From NCBI GenBank assembly GCA_023101485.1, contig LVZB01000001.1, positions 124,001-188,000 on the forward strand: a stretch of 64,000 nucleotides of DNA, given 5' to 3'. The stretch is from Pasteurellaceae bacterium Macca (GTDB lineage Bacteria > Pseudomonadota > Gammaproteobacteria > Enterobacterales > Pasteurellaceae). Position numbers and translations under genes: made by a program. The notes beneath the pieces are model-generated. The model was not told the origin of the DNA. It saw only the letters and a program-made list of their open reading frames with translations, and ran no database searches. Shown here in pieces: positions 36,770-48,121 of this stretch (positions within the stretch are counted from its first letter, which is position 1; each line of letters starts with the position of its first letter).

Positions 36770-38703
36770 TTATTTCACCTCTTTTGGCAACTTATATAAT
36801 TGATTTTTATATAAATAACTACCGAGCAACGCATGGGCGAGGGCCTCTTTTTTCAAATTCTCTGGCAGTGCCGTTTCGGTTAATTTTTCCGCCGATTTAT
36901 CATACACATAGCCTTGGGGCTCGGTATTCGGTTTTAAAATCACTACCTCATTGCCCTTCATCATCGCTTGCGTTTGGTCATACTGCATAAACGCACGATT
37001 CGGGTTAACCGCTTGGGTTAAATCCACGCCGATCATCGGATACTCACCGCTGATACCTGCCATAGAAAGTAACGTTGCAGGCATATCAATTTGGCTCACT
37101 AAACGGTTATCTCTACGGGGGTAATATGCTCCCCAAGGAGTAAGGCTGGAATATGGAAATGCTTAATCGGCACAAGGCTATCACCAGCAACACGGGAATC
37201 GTGGTCGGCAATAATTAAGAAGATCGTATCCTGCCAATAGTTCGATTTTTTGGCTAAGTCAAAGAAATATCCAATCGCATAATCAGCATATTTTGCGGCA
37301 TTATTACGCGTCTGCTTCGGTTGCTCAAACAGGGCAATTTTGCCATCAGGGAATTCAAAAGGGTCGTGATTACTGGAACTAAACACTAAGCTGAAAAAAG
37401 GCTTATCTTGTTTGGCTAATTGGGTAAAGGTTTCATGGGCTTTATCAAATAAATCTTCATCACTCACCCCCCAAGTGGCAGAGAATTTCGGGTTTTGATA
37501 GGCTTTTTCATCAATAATTTCCTGAAAACCGTTGCCATAGAAGTAGCTTGCCATATTATCGAAATGCTTTTCCCCCCCATAAATAAAAGAGGTATGGTAG
37601 CCTTGACGGCGGAGCAATTCTGCAATGGTAAAGAAGCCATTTTGGCTTTTGGTCAGTTTAACCGTAGAGCGTGCTGGCGTTGGGGTAAAGCCCGCGGTAA
37701 CCGCTTCAATCCCGCGAACTGAGCGTGTTCCCGTGGCGTATAAATTCTCAAACAACCACCCCTCTTGGGCTAATTTATCAAAGGCTGGGGAGAGCGGTTT
37801 GCCACCTAATGTGCCGATAAATTGCGCCCCTAAACTCTCTTCTAACACAATCACGATGTTTTTTGGCTTGCCTTGATAGCTGGCGACATTACGCGTAAGG
37901 GTAGGGATTTCAGCGGAAATATAATCCTCTTCAGGGCGTTGACGGCTTGCTTTCACAATGCGTAACATCTCCTCAGTATCCATTTTGCCGTACTGCTCGG
38001 AGGATTTATCCTCATCTTTAAGCTGTTGTACCGCATAAAGCACGGAATAGCCCGAATTTAGCACCAAAGAATTCACTAAAGGATCGCTTGAAAATGCCAC
38101 CATAGCCGGATTTACCCCACGGTGTGCAAAAGAAGAGCGAGCGCCGATAAATGCCACCGCAATCACGCCAAGGGCAACAATCGGGCGCCATTTCCAACTC
38201 ATTGAACGGAGATCTTTCACTGCCCAACCGGCGAGCTTCCAGTAGATCCACGCACTCAATAAAGTCAATACTGAAGCCAACACTACAGCAACGAAATGCC
38301 CATTCCAGAGCATCGTAAAGACTTCTTTCGGGTAAATAAGATACTCAATAAACAGGCGATTTGGGCGGAAATCATAGGTTTCAATAAAGGCTGGGGTGGC
38401 GAGTTCCATAAACACAATAAAAACACTCGCCAATGTCAGCCAACCACGCAAAATGCCTTGCCACAGTTTGCCTAAGGCATTGTGATGATAAAGTAATACC
38501 GTCAATAACGCCGGGACGCCAAAGAGATAACAAAGAGAAACGACATCAATTCGCACCCCTTGAAGAAATAAGGGAAGCCAGCCATTGACCGCTGAAATGC
38601 GTTCTGCTTGCCAGAGAGAAAGCCCCAAGCGAGAAAGGCTTAAAATAAGAAGGTTGATGCCCACAAAAAAGAAAATGGGAAACAACGGGAAACGTTTTTG
38701 CAT
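36770..38703 (-). pseudogene. LTA-synthase-family phosphoglycerol/phosphoethanolamine transferase, frameshifted
   Basis: The frame from ATG 38703 gives 534 residues and stops at 37099; the missing C-terminal 109 residues continue in another frame from 37099 to 36770. One extra base in the G5 run at 37117-37121 would join them (reading ...HITPRRDNRLVSQIDMPATL...) into a 644-residue protein, normal for the family. Five membrane segments lie in the first 210 residues, followed by a periplasmic sulfatase-fold domain with metal/nucleophile motifs VLEESLGAQF, ATGTRSVRGIEA (Thr nucleophile) and IADHDSR. It is either a true mutation or an error in a homopolymer. Natural substrate unknown. Confidence 0.8.
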
Positions 38704-38711
38704 AGAAGCTC

Positions 38712-39503
38712 CTAAATAAGGGGGGTTAGCACATCACCGACACGGATAATACCGCTATTTTTCGGCACAAGATGGACACCAAAAATCGGCTTGCCTTGGG
38801 CATTGGTGTGATGTTGTTTGAGTGTTCTAAATGGTTCGGCGTTTGGGTCAAGGGTTAATGTGGCGAGATCTCGCGTAATTAAGATGCAACGCGTGCAACA
38901 TTGTGCCACCTCAAACGCCACCTCGCCAATTTTTACCCCTTGCCACTGCTCTTCTTCAAAGGGTTGAACGCCATCTATGACCACATTTCCGCGAAACTGT
39001 TCCAAACTGACCGCCACCGACGACCAACGTTGTACTTCTGCCAATGATTGTTGCGAAACCAACAAGAGAGGATTGCTATCGGCAAAGGACATCGGCGTCG
39101 GCTCAAAGCCTTTCACTTGGCGTGCGCTACTCTCCCCCAGCCAACGTAACTGCACGCTTTTGCCTAATTTTTCACTCAACCATCGATTCACTTCATCACT
39201 TGCGACAAAAGAAGGAAACACCGTTCCCCACACCTCCGAGGGTTGTGTGTAAATGAAATCGGCATAGCGAGCAAGACACGGCTCCCCAGTTTGTTGATGA
39301 CAAATCGCCAAGCCCGTTGAGAGGGGAAAAGCGGAAAGACGAAAAAGTTCAGGATCTTGACGGGCGGTCATAAATTTACCGTCTAAGTCGGTAATCATAA
39401 ATTCCCGATCGAAATTTAGCCCCTGTGGTTGCACAAAAGCCTGTTTTACCCCATAACGGGCGGTGGATTTAATTGGGTAAAGATTTAATTCTGTAACCTG
39501 CAT
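38712..39503 (-). CDS. MOSC-domain protein, short YcbX type
   Basis: 263 residues from ATG 39503 (AAGGAG upstream); the open frame extends 14 codons but lacks a ribosome site. The N-terminal MOSC_N beta-barrel (about 1-115) and MOSC domain (about 125-263) carry the molybdenum cofactor Cys in [12 protein letters not shown]. coli YcbX (369 aa), which reduces N-hydroxylated bases, has an extra C-terminal 2Fe-2S ferredoxin domain that is absent here. It starts a possible two-gene unit with the LTA-synthase-family gene (8-base gap). Confidence 0.85.
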   Translation of the reverse strand: MQVTELNLYPIKSTARYGVKQAFVQPQGLNFDREFMITDLDGKFMTARQDPELFRLSAFPLSTGLAICHQQTGEPCLARYADFIYTQPSEVWGTVFPSFVASDEVNRWLSEKLGKSVQLRWLGESSARQVKGFEPTPMSFADSNPLLLVSQQSLAEVQRWSSVAVSLEQFRGNVVIDGVQPFEEEQWQGVKIGEVAFEVAQCCTRCILITRDLATLTLDPNAEPFRTLKQHHTNAQGKPIFGVHLVPKNSGIIRVGDVLTPLI

Positions 39504-39578
39504 ATTATCTCCTTTGAAAAAACAGGCACAATAACAGAAAATCAAGTAAAATACCGACTCTTTTTAGAGGAAGATATT

Positions 39579-39803
39579 ATGGCAAAAAAACCGACCCCCG
39601 ATTTTGAAAGTACCCTCAAATCCTTAGAGGAGATCGTCAATCGCCTTGAAATGGGCGACTTACCCCTTGAAGAAGCCCTCACTGAATTTGAAACGGCGGT
39701 GAAACTCGTCCAACAAGGGCAAGAACGCCTACAACAGGCAGAACAGCGTATTCAAATCTTGCTACAAAAAGATGAAAACGCCCCCCTCGCGGATTACTCA
39801 TAG
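39579..39803 (+). CDS. xseB: exodeoxyribonuclease VII small subunit
   Basis: 74 residues, typical length and sequence ([30 protein letters not shown]), two helices forming a coiled coil that binds XseA. It precedes ispA by nine bases, the conserved xseB-ispA(-dxs) order of gammaproteobacteria, but dxs does not follow here. Confidence 0.95.
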   Translation: MAKKPTPDFESTLKSLEEIVNRLEMGDLPLEEALTEFETAVKLVQQGQERLQQAEQRIQILLQKDENAPLADYS

Positions 39804-39812
39804 GAGTCGTCA

Positions 39813-40703
39813 ATGTACGATTTACCCCGCCACCTCGCCGACTGCCAAACCCGAGTTAATACCTTTTTAGCGGAAAAACTCAGCCACTACCCGGCCTATC
39901 ACACACCCCTAATCAGTGCCATGGAATATGCCGTGCTACTGGGTGGTAAACGGGTTCGCCCTTTTTTAATTTATGCCACAGGGGAGATGCTCGGCGTAGC
40001 ATTGGAAAAGCTCGACCATTCTGCCGCGGCGATGGAAGCGATTCACGCTTACTCCTTAGTGCATGACGATTTACCTGCCATGGATAACGACAGCCTACGC
40101 CGCGGCAAGCCGACTTGTCATATCGCCTTTGATGAAGCCACGGCAATTCTCGCCGGCGATGCCTTACAAACTTTCGCCTTTGAGTTATTAGCCAACGACC
40201 CTCACCTCACGGCAGAACAAAAAATTGCCCAAATTCAAGCCCTTGCTTTTGCTAGCGGTGCTAAAGGGATGTGCCTTGGGCAGAGTTTAGATCTGCAATC
40301 TGAAAATAAAGCCATCAATTTAGCACAATTAGCCCAAATTCATCGCCATAAAACAGGGGCATTGATTCTCCATTCGGTGTTAATGGGGCTGAATTTATCC
40401 GATTATGCCCAAGACCCGCAGATTCGCCACCTTTTAACCGAATACGCCCAAGCTATCGGGCTTGCTTTTCAAGTACAAGATGACATTTTAGATGTGATCG
40501 GCAATACCGATAAAATCGGCAAAACCGTGGGGGCAGATGAAGCCTTAAATAAAAGCACCTACCCAAAACTCTTAGGTTTAGCTGGTGCACAACAAAAAGC
40601 GGAACAGCTCTACAAAAATGCGCTTCACGCCTTAGCCCAACTCCCTTTTGACAGCACTGCACTTCAAGCCCTTGCGGGGTTTATTGTTCAACGGGAAAGT
40701 TAA
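39813..40703 (+). CDS. ispA: farnesyl diphosphate synthase
   Basis: 296 residues. Condenses IPP and DMAPP to FPP. Both aspartate-rich motifs are present: DDLPAMDND with LRRGKPT, and DDILD in the C-terminal half. A good ribosome site (TAGGAG) lies within the short gap after xseB. In the same isoprenoid pathway as dxr at 20.4 kb. In E. coli dxs follows ispA; here a terminator and the opposing aroC follow instead. Confidence 0.96.
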   Translation: MYDLPRHLADCQTRVNTFLAEKLSHYPAYHTPLISAMEYAVLLGGKRVRPFLIYATGEMLGVALEKLDHSAAAMEAIHAYSLVHDDLPAMDNDSLRRGKPTCHIAFDEATAILAGDALQTFAFELLANDPHLTAEQKIAQIQALAFASGAKGMCLGQSLDLQSENKAINLAQLAQIHRHKTGALILHSVLMGLNLSDYAQDPQIRHLLTEYAQAIGLAFQVQDDILDVIGNTDKIGKTVGADEALNKSTYPKLLGLAGAQQKAEQLYKNALHALAQLPFDSTALQALAGFIVQRES

Positions 40704-40724
40704 GCCTAACAAAATTTCGATAAA

Positions 40725-40764
40725 AAACGACCGCTTGTTTAGCACAACAAGCGGTCGTTTTTTT
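40725..40764. terminator. bidirectional terminator between ispA and aroC, uptake-word pair
   Basis: 15-bp perfect stem (40725-40739 and 40746-40760) with a 6-base loop; the arms contain GACCGCTTGTT and its complement. T and A runs on either side fit both converging genes. Confidence 0.9.
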
Positions 40765-40778
40765 CACACAATTTGCTT

Positions 40779-41861
40779 TTAGCGACATTGTGCCTTAAAG
40801 CGGAGTAAATGATCCAGTAGCACAATCGCCACCATCGCTTCGGCAATGGGAACGGCTCGAATACCAACGCAAGGGTCGTGGCGACCTCGGGTCACGACTT
40901 CGACTTCTTCATTCGCGAGATTCACACTTCGTCCCGGGACGGTAATACTTGAAGTCGGTTTTAAGGCAATATGTGCCACAATCGGCTGACCGGAACTGAT
41001 ACCCCCTAAAATGCCCCCCGCATGATTAGAACAGAAGCCCTCGGCGGTCATTTCATCACGATGCTCACTGCCTTTTTGTTCCACCACCGCAAAACCATCG
41101 CCAATTTCCACCCCTTTCACGGCGTTGATAGACATTAAAGCGTGGGCAAGATCGGCATCTAAGCGGTCAAACACCGGCTCACCTAAACCAACAGGCACAT
41201 TCTCCGCCACCACGGTTAATTTCGCACCAATCGAATTACCCTCTTTTTTTAAGTCACGGATCAATTCATCAAAATGCGCAATGGCTTGTGCATCGGGGCA
41301 GAAGAAGGGGTTACTATTCACAAATGCCCAATCAATTTTGCTTAAATCCGCCACGCTTTCAGGGGCAATTTTGACTCCACCAATTTGAGAGAGATAGCCC
41401 TGTACTTCAATGCCAAACTGCTCTTTGAGGTATTTTTTAGCAATCGCGCCTGCGGCAACACGCATTGCCGTTTCACGCGCAGAAGAGCGACCGCCCCCAC
41501 GATAATCACGAACCCCATATTTTTGCTGATAAGTATAATCGGCATGACCGGGGCGATATTTATCCATAATATCACCATAATCTTTGGAACGCTGATCGCC
41601 ATTTTTGATGATTAAGCCAATACTTGTGCCGGTCGTTTTACCCTCAAAAACCCCTGAAAGAATTTGCACTTCATCATCTTCTCGGCGAGGTGTGGTGTAA
41701 CGGGAAGTCCCCGGCTTACGGCGATCTAAATCGGGTTGTAGATCGGCCTCTGAAAGTGCCATATTCGGTGGCACACCATCTACGATACAGCCAAGGGCAA
41801 TACCGTGAGATTCCCCAAATGTTGTGACTTTAAACAATTGTCCTATGCTATTTCCTGCCAT
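40779..41861 (-). CDS. aroC: chorismate synthase
   Basis: 360 residues. Makes chorismate from EPSP using reduced FMN, the last step of the shikimate pathway. Signatures [17 protein letters not shown] near residue 13-29 and [17 protein letters not shown] near 125 are complete, and [13 protein letters not shown]-like residues occur near 310. The gene precedes the mscK stop by 14 bases on the opposite end of the same strand, so mscK read-through may transcribe it. Confidence 0.97.
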   Translation of the reverse strand: MAGNSIGQLFKVTTFGESHGIALGCIVDGVPPNMALSEADLQPDLDRRKPGTSRYTTPRREDDEVQILSGVFEGKTTGTSIGLIIKNGDQRSKDYGDIMDKYRPGHADYTYQQKYGVRDYRGGGRSSARETAMRVAAGAIAKKYLKEQFGIEVQGYLSQIGGVKIAPESVADLSKIDWAFVNSNPFFCPDAQAIAHFDELIRDLKKEGNSIGAKLTVVAENVPVGLGEPVFDRLDADLAHALMSINAVKGVEIGDGFAVVEQKGSEHRDEMTAEGFCSNHAGGILGGISSGQPIVAHIALKPTSSITVPGRSVNLANEEVEVVTRGRHDPCVGIRAVPIAEAMVAIVLLDHLLRFKAQCR

Positions 41862-41875
41862 AATGATGTCCTTAA

Positions 41876-44800
41876 TTAAGAAATTGAGTTATGTAAATGA
41901 ACGTCCAGTTGATTGAAAGCAATTTTGAGACCATTTTGACTAAATAACTGATCGATACGTTGATACAAGAAATTACGAGTATCAGCTCGGTCGTCAAGTT
42001 CTTGAACATGAACGGTAAGTTCATGTTCGATCCAACCATCCCCAAAATTAAGTAAATTCACTCTAGGTGCTGGATCAACTATGACTTTCGGTGCTTCTTG
42101 AGCCGCTTGTTCTAATAAAGCTCGCACTAAAGCAAGATCTGCGCCCGAATTAATTTTTAAGTTAATTTGTAAACGTGTGATCGTATTATTAAACGTCCAG
42201 TTAATAAACCGATCCGTCACAAAAGCTTGGTTAGGTAATACAACTTCTTTGTGATCATCATCAATTAATGTCGTTGAACGCAAACGCATACGACTAATCA
42301 CCCCCGTAAAATTCCCCACAGTAACTTTATCGCCCACTCGAATTGGACGCTCAAAAAGGAGAATTGTCCCCGAAACAAAGCTACCGAAAATCTCCCGAAC
42401 CCCAAAACCGAGACCCACAGAGAGTGCTGTAAAGATCCATTGAATTTTATTCCATGAAATACCTATCGCCGTAAACGCCGATACACTCCCTAATGTAATA
42501 ATAAGATAAGTGAGAACGGCAGTGATCGTATGAGGCGTTCCTTTAGCAAATTTCACCCGTGAGAAGAAAGTAACCTCTAAAATACCTTTAATATTTTTCA
42601 CTAATACATAAGTTAAGGTGACGTATAAAATCGAACGAAGAATATTGAGGAGAGTCACCGATTCCACAACAGTACCTTGGCTCGTATTTTCTACACTTTC
42701 CCATAAAATCACGGTGTTAAGGTAATAAGCAACACTAATTAAATCAGACCAAATAGCATAAAATAAGCCAAATAGTACGACCCATCCGACAAGATCTGCC
42801 ATTCGAAAAATTTGTTCATTAACAGTTGAAATCTTAATGAGAACTTCATTCTTTTCTTTATGATCTTCTTTACCTTGCTCTTGATCTTGTTGCTGTTCCC
42901 GTAATTTTTCCCGCTTATTTTGTAGTCGGCGGTAAGCCATTCGGCGAGATGAAATAGTTAATGAACGGTAAGCAAAATAACGTCCAAACACCCAAACTAA
43001 TGCCACTAAATAACTTTTAATTAAATGGTCAATAAGATAGACCACCGTGTAATAGTAACCAAGAATAATCAATACGATTAATGTAATTGGGATAATAAAA
43101 AGTGCCAAACGAACGAGCTTAAATAAACTTACGCTTCGTTTTTTACCATCTTCCGTTTTGGCATTTTCATATTCTTGAATCCCTCTGGCTAATAAGGGAC
43201 GAACCACGAAGGTACACAATGCAAGAGCAACAATCATCATTACTTGCCCAATCACATCATTGGTAAAACCAATAATATCAACTTGCGAGAAAATCGAAGA
43301 AACAAGCAGTAATACAACAATCCACACCGATTCACGGATAATTTTCTGGAAAGTACGATTACTCTCTGGTGGCAAGCCAAAATGACGAAAAGCTAATCCA
43401 TTTGGACGTAATAAGGAGAGTACCGTTGCAAAAAATAGCCAATAACAAAGGGCCTCTATTGTCCATTCCCAAGCGGTGATTGGATCAGGAAAGAAAAGAT
43501 ATAATATGATAGCGGCTGTCGATAAAAACATTAATGAGCTTGGCAAGGCGAGAATAATTGTCCACATCATCGCCTCTGGTGTATGCCAATGACTATCATT
43601 TTTTAAGGTATTAACTTGACTCGCAATAGTTGCAAGACGTGCTTTAATTCTCGGTTTTTTCCATACAATCACACCATAAATACTCATTAAAAAAGCAATA
43701 AAGAGTAGCGTTGGTAATAAATTTTGACCTAAATTTTCAAAGCCAAGATATTTGGCTAACTCAGTAATTTCTGCAATTGCTAATTTAGGAAAATCTTCAA
43801 TCCACGAGAGATCAATCGGATTATTACTTTGAACCCAAAAGCTCTGTTGCTGTAATTGACTTTGTAATGAATCACTAATCGCAATAATCTGTTTCTGTGT
43901 ACTTTCAATTTCATTAGAAAGCGTCAGCTCCATATTGAGTGTTTTCATTAAATCAATTAAGATTTTTTCTCGCTCTTTTAAAATTGTTACTAATGTCTTT
44001 TTATCTTTATCATTGAATGTAATTTTATTTTCTGCTTCAAGGCGATCAATTACATTAGGAATATTATAGAGCTCATCTCTTTTTTGAGACAATTCAAAAA
44101 TTGTCACCCTTAATTTAGCAATATCCTTAGCTAAATCACGAATTAAACTTTCTCGAGGTAAAGCTTGTTTTTGCTGATTAATAATTCTTGATAAGACTAA
44201 AGTCCCTTGTAAGGCACTAATTTGTTCCTCAATATTATGCTGTGTTTGAGTTAAATTATCCAATCCACTTTTAACACGTAAATTATCTTGAGATAATTTA
44301 TTTACATTTTGTGTTCGAGTCACTAAATCTTGGCTTAAACGTGTATTAACATTTAATTCATTTTGAATTAAACTATTTTCAGACTCTAACTCCTCGGCTT
44401 GGCGAGCTTGTGCTTCATATTCTTTAATACGATACTCATTGACAATATCTTGTAAACTAGTTAATTGTTGTTGTAAACGTTGTTGTTTTAATGTGATTTC
44501 ACTGCGTTTTGCTTCATCAATTGAAATTAATAAATCAATATTCTGCCCAAGTATCTGATTATATTTATTATTTACTTCAATATATTTTAATTCTGCATTA
44601 TATTTATCAATTAAAGAACGACTAGCTTGACTATTATATTTCCAACGAACTAATTTATCCGCTTGTTGATTATTCTCATTAATTTGCTTACGCGTTTGTT
44701 CTAAAGCAGTACGATAATTAGCCAAGCTAGAACTTATTTCACTTAAATATGCTTGCAAATCTTGTAATTTGCGATTAATTTCTTCTTGTTGTTGTTCTAT

Positions 44801-45139
44801 TTCATCAAGAGAAAGATCATCAAAATTATTAATGTTACCTTCAACCTCTTGCTTTAATTTCCGAATATTCTCTTGATACTGTTTAAGGGTTGATGGTGCT
44901 TGCTTAATTTTATTTTCTAATAATTGCAACTCATGTTGTTGTTTTTCAGCGCGCTCCACAAATTGCACGGTTTCCGATAAATTCTTTTCTAGTAAATTAA
45001 CAGCGCTTTGTTTTTCATTGCCTAATGATGTTAATTGTCTTTTAATATCTTCAACATTCGAAAGTTCAATATCAGCATAAGCTGATACATTTAATAGTAA
45101 AAAGAAGAAAAAGAATATTTTATTTATTTTTTTACACAT
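41876..45139 (-). CDS. mscK: mechanosensitive channel MscK (KefA family)
   Basis: 1087 residues. Signal peptide (about 1-22, ending AYA), then a 430-residue periplasmic region almost wholly coiled coil and rich in Gln and Glu. About eleven membrane helices follow from residue 470, and the MscS core with the pore helix ([21 protein letters not shown]) and beta domain [18 protein letters not shown]. It opens under membrane tension, gated in E. coli by external K+. It starts inside the last codons of menE (16-base overlap), and AT content is higher than in the neighbours. Confidence 0.9.
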   Translation of the reverse strand: MCKKINKIFFFFFLLLNVSAYADIELSNVEDIKRQLTSLGNEKQSAVNLLEKNLSETVQFVERAEKQQHELQLLENKIKQAPSTLKQYQENIRKLKQEVEGNINNFDDLSLDEIEQQQEEINRKLQDLQAYLSEISSSLANYRTALEQTRKQINENNQQADKLVRWKYNSQASRSLIDKYNAELKYIEVNNKYNQILGQNIDLLISIDEAKRSEITLKQQRLQQQLTSLQDIVNEYRIKEYEAQARQAEELESENSLIQNELNVNTRLSQDLVTRTQNVNKLSQDNLRVKSGLDNLTQTQHNIEEQISALQGTLVLSRIINQQKQALPRESLIRDLAKDIAKLRVTIFELSQKRDELYNIPNVIDRLEAENKITFNDKDKKTLVTILKEREKILIDLMKTLNMELTLSNEIESTQKQIIAISDSLQSQLQQQSFWVQSNNPIDLSWIEDFPKLAIAEITELAKYLGFENLGQNLLPTLLFIAFLMSIYGVIVWKKPRIKARLATIASQVNTLKNDSHWHTPEAMMWTIILALPSSLMFLSTAAIILYLFFPDPITAWEWTIEALCYWLFFATVLSLLRPNGLAFRHFGLPPESNRTFQKIIRESVWIVVLLLVSSIFSQVDIIGFTNDVIGQVMMIVALALCTFVVRPLLARGIQEYENAKTEDGKKRSVSLFKLVRLALFIIPITLIVLIILGYYYTVVYLIDHLIKSYLVALVWVFGRYFAYRSLTISSRRMAYRRLQNKREKLREQQQDQEQGKEDHKEKNEVLIKISTVNEQIFRMADLVGWVVLFGLFYAIWSDLISVAYYLNTVILWESVENTSQGTVVESVTLLNILRSILYVTLTYVLVKNIKGILEVTFFSRVKFAKGTPHTITAVLTYLIITLGSVSAFTAIGISWNKIQWIFTALSVGLGFGVREIFGSFVSGTILLFERPIRVGDKVTVGNFTGVISRMRLRSTTLIDDDHKEVVLPNQAFVTDRFINWTFNNTITRLQINLKINSGADLALVRALLEQAAQEAPKVIVDPAPRVNLLNFGDGWIEHELTVHVQELDDRADTRNFLYQRIDQLFSQNGLKIAFNQLDVHLHNSIS

Positions 45140-46542
45140 AGTTTACTCTCTGCATGAGAAATTAAGCGTTGTTGAGCAAATTGAGTTAAAGCTGAGCGAG
45201 AAATTTTTAAGCCTTGTTGGGCATTTTCGACTAATTCAAGGGGAAAATAGGCCATCGGTTGGCGGAATTTCTCTAAATGACAGCGAGCAAATTGTTGCAA
45301 ATTTTCGACCGCTTGTTCCCCAAAAGGGGCATTAAATTTGACAAAAGCAACCGGTCTTGCGCCAAATTCGGGATCGGCAATCGGCACAATAAACACCCTT
45401 TCTACACCATCCACTTCTAATAATAAAGATTCAACGGCTTCGGGTTGGATATTCTCCCCCCCTGAAATGAACATATTATCAAGCCTGCCTTCCACCACGA
45501 GTTGCCCCTTTCCATTCCATCTGCCCCGATCTTTGGTTTGATACCACCCTTGGTGATTGCTCAGAGGAATAAGCTGATTATTCTGCCAATAACCAAGGGC
45601 TAATCCCGCCCCTTTGACCCAGATTTCTTCCCCGACAATTTTGACTTCTCGCCCTGCCAGAGGCTTGCCCACATTATCTCTTTCTGCACGCACAGCACAA
45701 ACAGTGGAAGCCATTTCCGTCATACCGTAACCAGCATAGGTTTCAATGCCTCTGCATTGAGCTTGGCGAATTAACGCCGGGGGAATATAACTGCCCCCGA
45801 GTAAAAAATGCTGTTTGTGTTGGCTTGCAAGCCCTTGGGTGAAATAACGTTGCAACTGCGTTGGCACAAGTGAAGCGTGGCTAACTTGGGCTAACATTGC
45901 CCAAAAATCGGCTTTATTTTCAGGCACGAACAACGTTGCCCCTTGGCTAAGCCAACGCCATACAATCCCTTGACCCGAAACGTGGAACAAGGGTAAGCTC
46001 AATAGCCACGAATCATTCGCCCGAAAATCGACTAACTCACACACACCACGCGCATTGTCAAGATGGTTCGCACCGCTATGTACTACCGCTTTAGGTTTGC
46101 CAGACGAGCCTGAGGTTAACGTGAAAGTTGCAGGTTGCTCAACGTCAAATTCAGGGAAGGAACAAGCGGTCGAATTTAGGGAAAAATTTGCAAAATCTTC
46201 ATCACGCAAGATTTTCTCAATGGCAAGGGATTGGCAAATCCCTTGCTGTTGAGTCTCTGGCATGTTGGGGTTAAGCATTAAGATCCGCCCACCAGCACTG
46301 ATAGCAGAACAGTAACAAAGTAAAGCAAGGAATCGAGATTCACCACTATAGGCGATCCGTTGATGTGGGGAAAATTGAAAATGGGCAATACAGGCTTCAA
46401 TCAATGCTTGCCATAATGCCCAGTCAATGGCGTTGGGCAAAAAAGAAAGCCACGCACAATCTCCCTTTTCCCAAATTATCGCCGTGCGTTGGGAAGTCTG
46501 TTGCGCCCAAAATGCGCTTGGGAAAAGGCGGTGGCTCTGCAT
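45124..46542 (-). CDS. menE: o-succinylbenzoate-CoA ligase
   Basis: 472 residues. Acyl-adenylate-forming enzyme of menaquinone synthesis. The AMP-binding motif LTSGSSGKPKAVVHS is near residue 141-155, YAGYGMTEMAST near 275, GRLDNMFISGGENIQP near 360 and the C-terminal Lys in LKISRSALTQ. It follows seqA after three bases and overlaps mscK; the three appear to be one unit. The other men genes are not in the window. Confidence 0.93.
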   Translation of the reverse strand: MQSHRLFPSAFWAQQTSQRTAIIWEKGDCAWLSFLPNAIDWALWQALIEACIAHFQFSPHQRIAYSGESRFLALLCYCSAISAGGRILMLNPNMPETQQQGICQSLAIEKILRDEDFANFSLNSTACSFPEFDVEQPATFTLTSGSSGKPKAVVHSGANHLDNARGVCELVDFRANDSWLLSLPLFHVSGQGIVWRWLSQGATLFVPENKADFWAMLAQVSHASLVPTQLQRYFTQGLASQHKQHFLLGGSYIPPALIRQAQCRGIETYAGYGMTEMASTVCAVRAERDNVGKPLAGREVKIVGEEIWVKGAGLALGYWQNNQLIPLSNHQGWYQTKDRGRWNGKGQLVVEGRLDNMFISGGENIQPEAVESLLLEVDGVERVFIVPIADPEFGARPVAFVKFNAPFGEQAVENLQQFARCHLEKFRQPMAYFPLELVENAQQGLKISRSALTQFAQQRLISHAESKLCVKK

Positions 46543-46545
46543 AGT

Positions 46546-47106
46546 TTAGATAAATAACCCCTTCACTTGGGCAACAAGCTCTTCGGGAAGCGCTAAGGAA
46601 TTCATTAACGCACAAAGAATAATGCCTTTACGCTCGGTGTTATTATTAGTAATCACCCAAAATGGCGATTCGGGGATCTGTTTCGCCTTCGCACTACTGC
46701 CCGTGGCTAAAATTGTCGCTTCGTCTTTAGCAAAATAGATCCGCTCACTGCCTTGCACATTTTCAGTGGCATGGGCAAAGCCTTCAGGGTTCGCACGATA
46801 CAGGGCAGAAAGCAGTTGCAAAAAGCGATTTACGACTTTGCTTTCATTGATAAATTTTGGTGAGGTGAGCACAAACTCCACCCGCTTGACAGCTTTTTCT
46901 ACTTGGGTAAGAGATTGTTTTTTCTTCGGTAATCGAGCCAGTTCTTTTAACTCGTCAATCATATTTTCTTGCACAAGCACAAAGGGTTGTGGTGAGGCGG
47001 GCAAGCGTAATAAACGACGTAAAATATCCGAGGCACTCTCTCCAATGGATTGAGTACGACTGGCAATGTAGTGATATAATTCGTCATCAATTTCGATTGT
47101 TTTCAT
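46546..47106 (-). CDS. seqA: negative regulator of replication initiation SeqA
   Basis: 186 residues. The N-terminal multimerisation part (MKTIEIDDELYHYIASRTQSIGESASDILRRLL region, split here as residues 1-33) and the C-terminal DNA-binding domain that recognises hemimethylated GATC (TNNNTERKGIIL) are conserved. Sequesters oriC after initiation. Divergent from ybfF, as in E. coli, but followed by menE and not pgm. Confidence 0.96.
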   Translation of the reverse strand: MKTIEIDDELYHYIASRTQSIGESASDILRRLLRLPASPQPFVLVQENMIDELKELARLPKKKQSLTQVEKAVKRVEFVLTSPKFINESKVVNRFLQLLSALYRANPEGFAHATENVQGSERIYFAKDEATILATGSSAKAKQIPESPFWVITNNNTERKGIILCALMNSLALPEELVAQVKGLFI

Positions 47107-47213
47107 CTATTTTCCCCTAAATGGCTTGATTACAAAAAATTCTAGACATTATACGCATTTCCAATATATTTGACAGATTCAAATTTTTCTATTTGCTCAA
47201 TTTTTACGAGATT

Positions 47214-47996
47214 ATGAACGCAGACACTTTACTCCATTACCAATATCAACCCGCTTTACAGCCAAATGAGAAAACCCAAACAATGATCTTCTTACATGGT
47301 TTATTTGGTGATCTCAATAATCTTGGTATGATCGCCCGTGCTTTTCAGCCTAATTACCATATTTTACGCGTTGATTTACGTAATCACGGGCAATCTTTTC
47401 ACGCTGATGACATGAATTACCGTTTAATGGCGCAAGATGTCGTCAATCTGTTAAACGTTTTGAATTTGCAAAATGTGGTTATTGTTGGGCATTCCATGGG
47501 CGGAAAAACCGCAATGACGCTTGCCGATCTCGCTCCTGACTTAGTGGATAAAGTTATCGTGATTGATATTGCTCCCGTTGCTTACTCACTACACCGCCAC
47601 GATCAAACCTTTGCCGGATTATTTGCTGTCAAAGAAGCGCAACCAAGCAACCGCCAAGAAGCCAGAATTGCCATGTCAACCATCATTAAAAATGAGGGCG
47701 TTCAACAATTTATGCTGAAATCTTTTGATCCACAAAGCCCTGATTATTTTAAATTTAATCTTACTGGGTTATTGCAAAACTATGCACAAATTGCTGGTTG
47801 GCAAGCAGTAAACGTGGATAAACCGACCCTCTTTATCAAAGGTGAGCTTTCTGATTATCTACAAGAAAAAGATACACCAACTATTCTTACTCAATTCCCC
47901 CAAGCGAAGTCTTTTATTGTCAGTAATACTGATCACTGGGTTCACGCAGAAAAACCTGATGCTGTAGTCAGAGCAATTGAAAAATTCTTAGCCTAG
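47214..47996 (+). CDS. ybfF: alpha/beta-hydrolase esterase YbfF
   Basis: 260 residues from ATG 47214; the TTG seven codons earlier has no better ribosome site. Nucleophile elbow GHSMGGK near residue 90, oxyanion region FLHGLFGDLNN near 25, catalytic His in NTDHWVHAEKP near the end. E. coli YbfF hydrolyses short and some long acyl esters. The divergent seqA neighbour supports the name. No signal peptide. Confidence 0.93.
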   Translation: MNADTLLHYQYQPALQPNEKTQTMIFLHGLFGDLNNLGMIARAFQPNYHILRVDLRNHGQSFHADDMNYRLMAQDVVNLLNVLNLQNVVIVGHSMGGKTAMTLADLAPDLVDKVIVIDIAPVAYSLHRHDQTFAGLFAVKEAQPSNRQEARIAMSTIIKNEGVQQFMLKSFDPQSPDYFKFNLTGLLQNYAQIAGWQAVNVDKPTLFIKGELSDYLQEKDTPTILTQFPQAKSFIVSNTDHWVHAEKPDAVVRAIEKFLA

Positions 47997-48058
47997 ACTA
48001 TCTTTGAGAATTTCTTGCCCAAATTTTCAGCTTTTCAGCGAAATTCTGACTCTATTGC

Positions 48059-48086
48059 CTTGAAATTCTGCTTTTCTGCCCTACTT
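48059..48086 (+). promoter_or_regulatory. sigma-32 (RpoH) heat-shock promoter of htpG
   Basis: CTTGAAA (48059-48065) and GCCCTACTT (48078-48086), with the same 13-base gap between CTTGAAA and CCC as in the clpB promoter. The htpG ATG is 36 bases downstream. Confidence 0.75.
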
Positions 48087-48121
48087 ATTGCCCGTTTTTT
48101 CGTTTTCAAAAAGGAATAGCT

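Noticed and set aside
36655-36990. Open frame of 111 codons on the plus strand
   Set aside because: It starts inside the 4.5S RNA gene and runs antisense through the 3' end of the LTA-synthase-family gene; no ribosome site and no recognisable protein.
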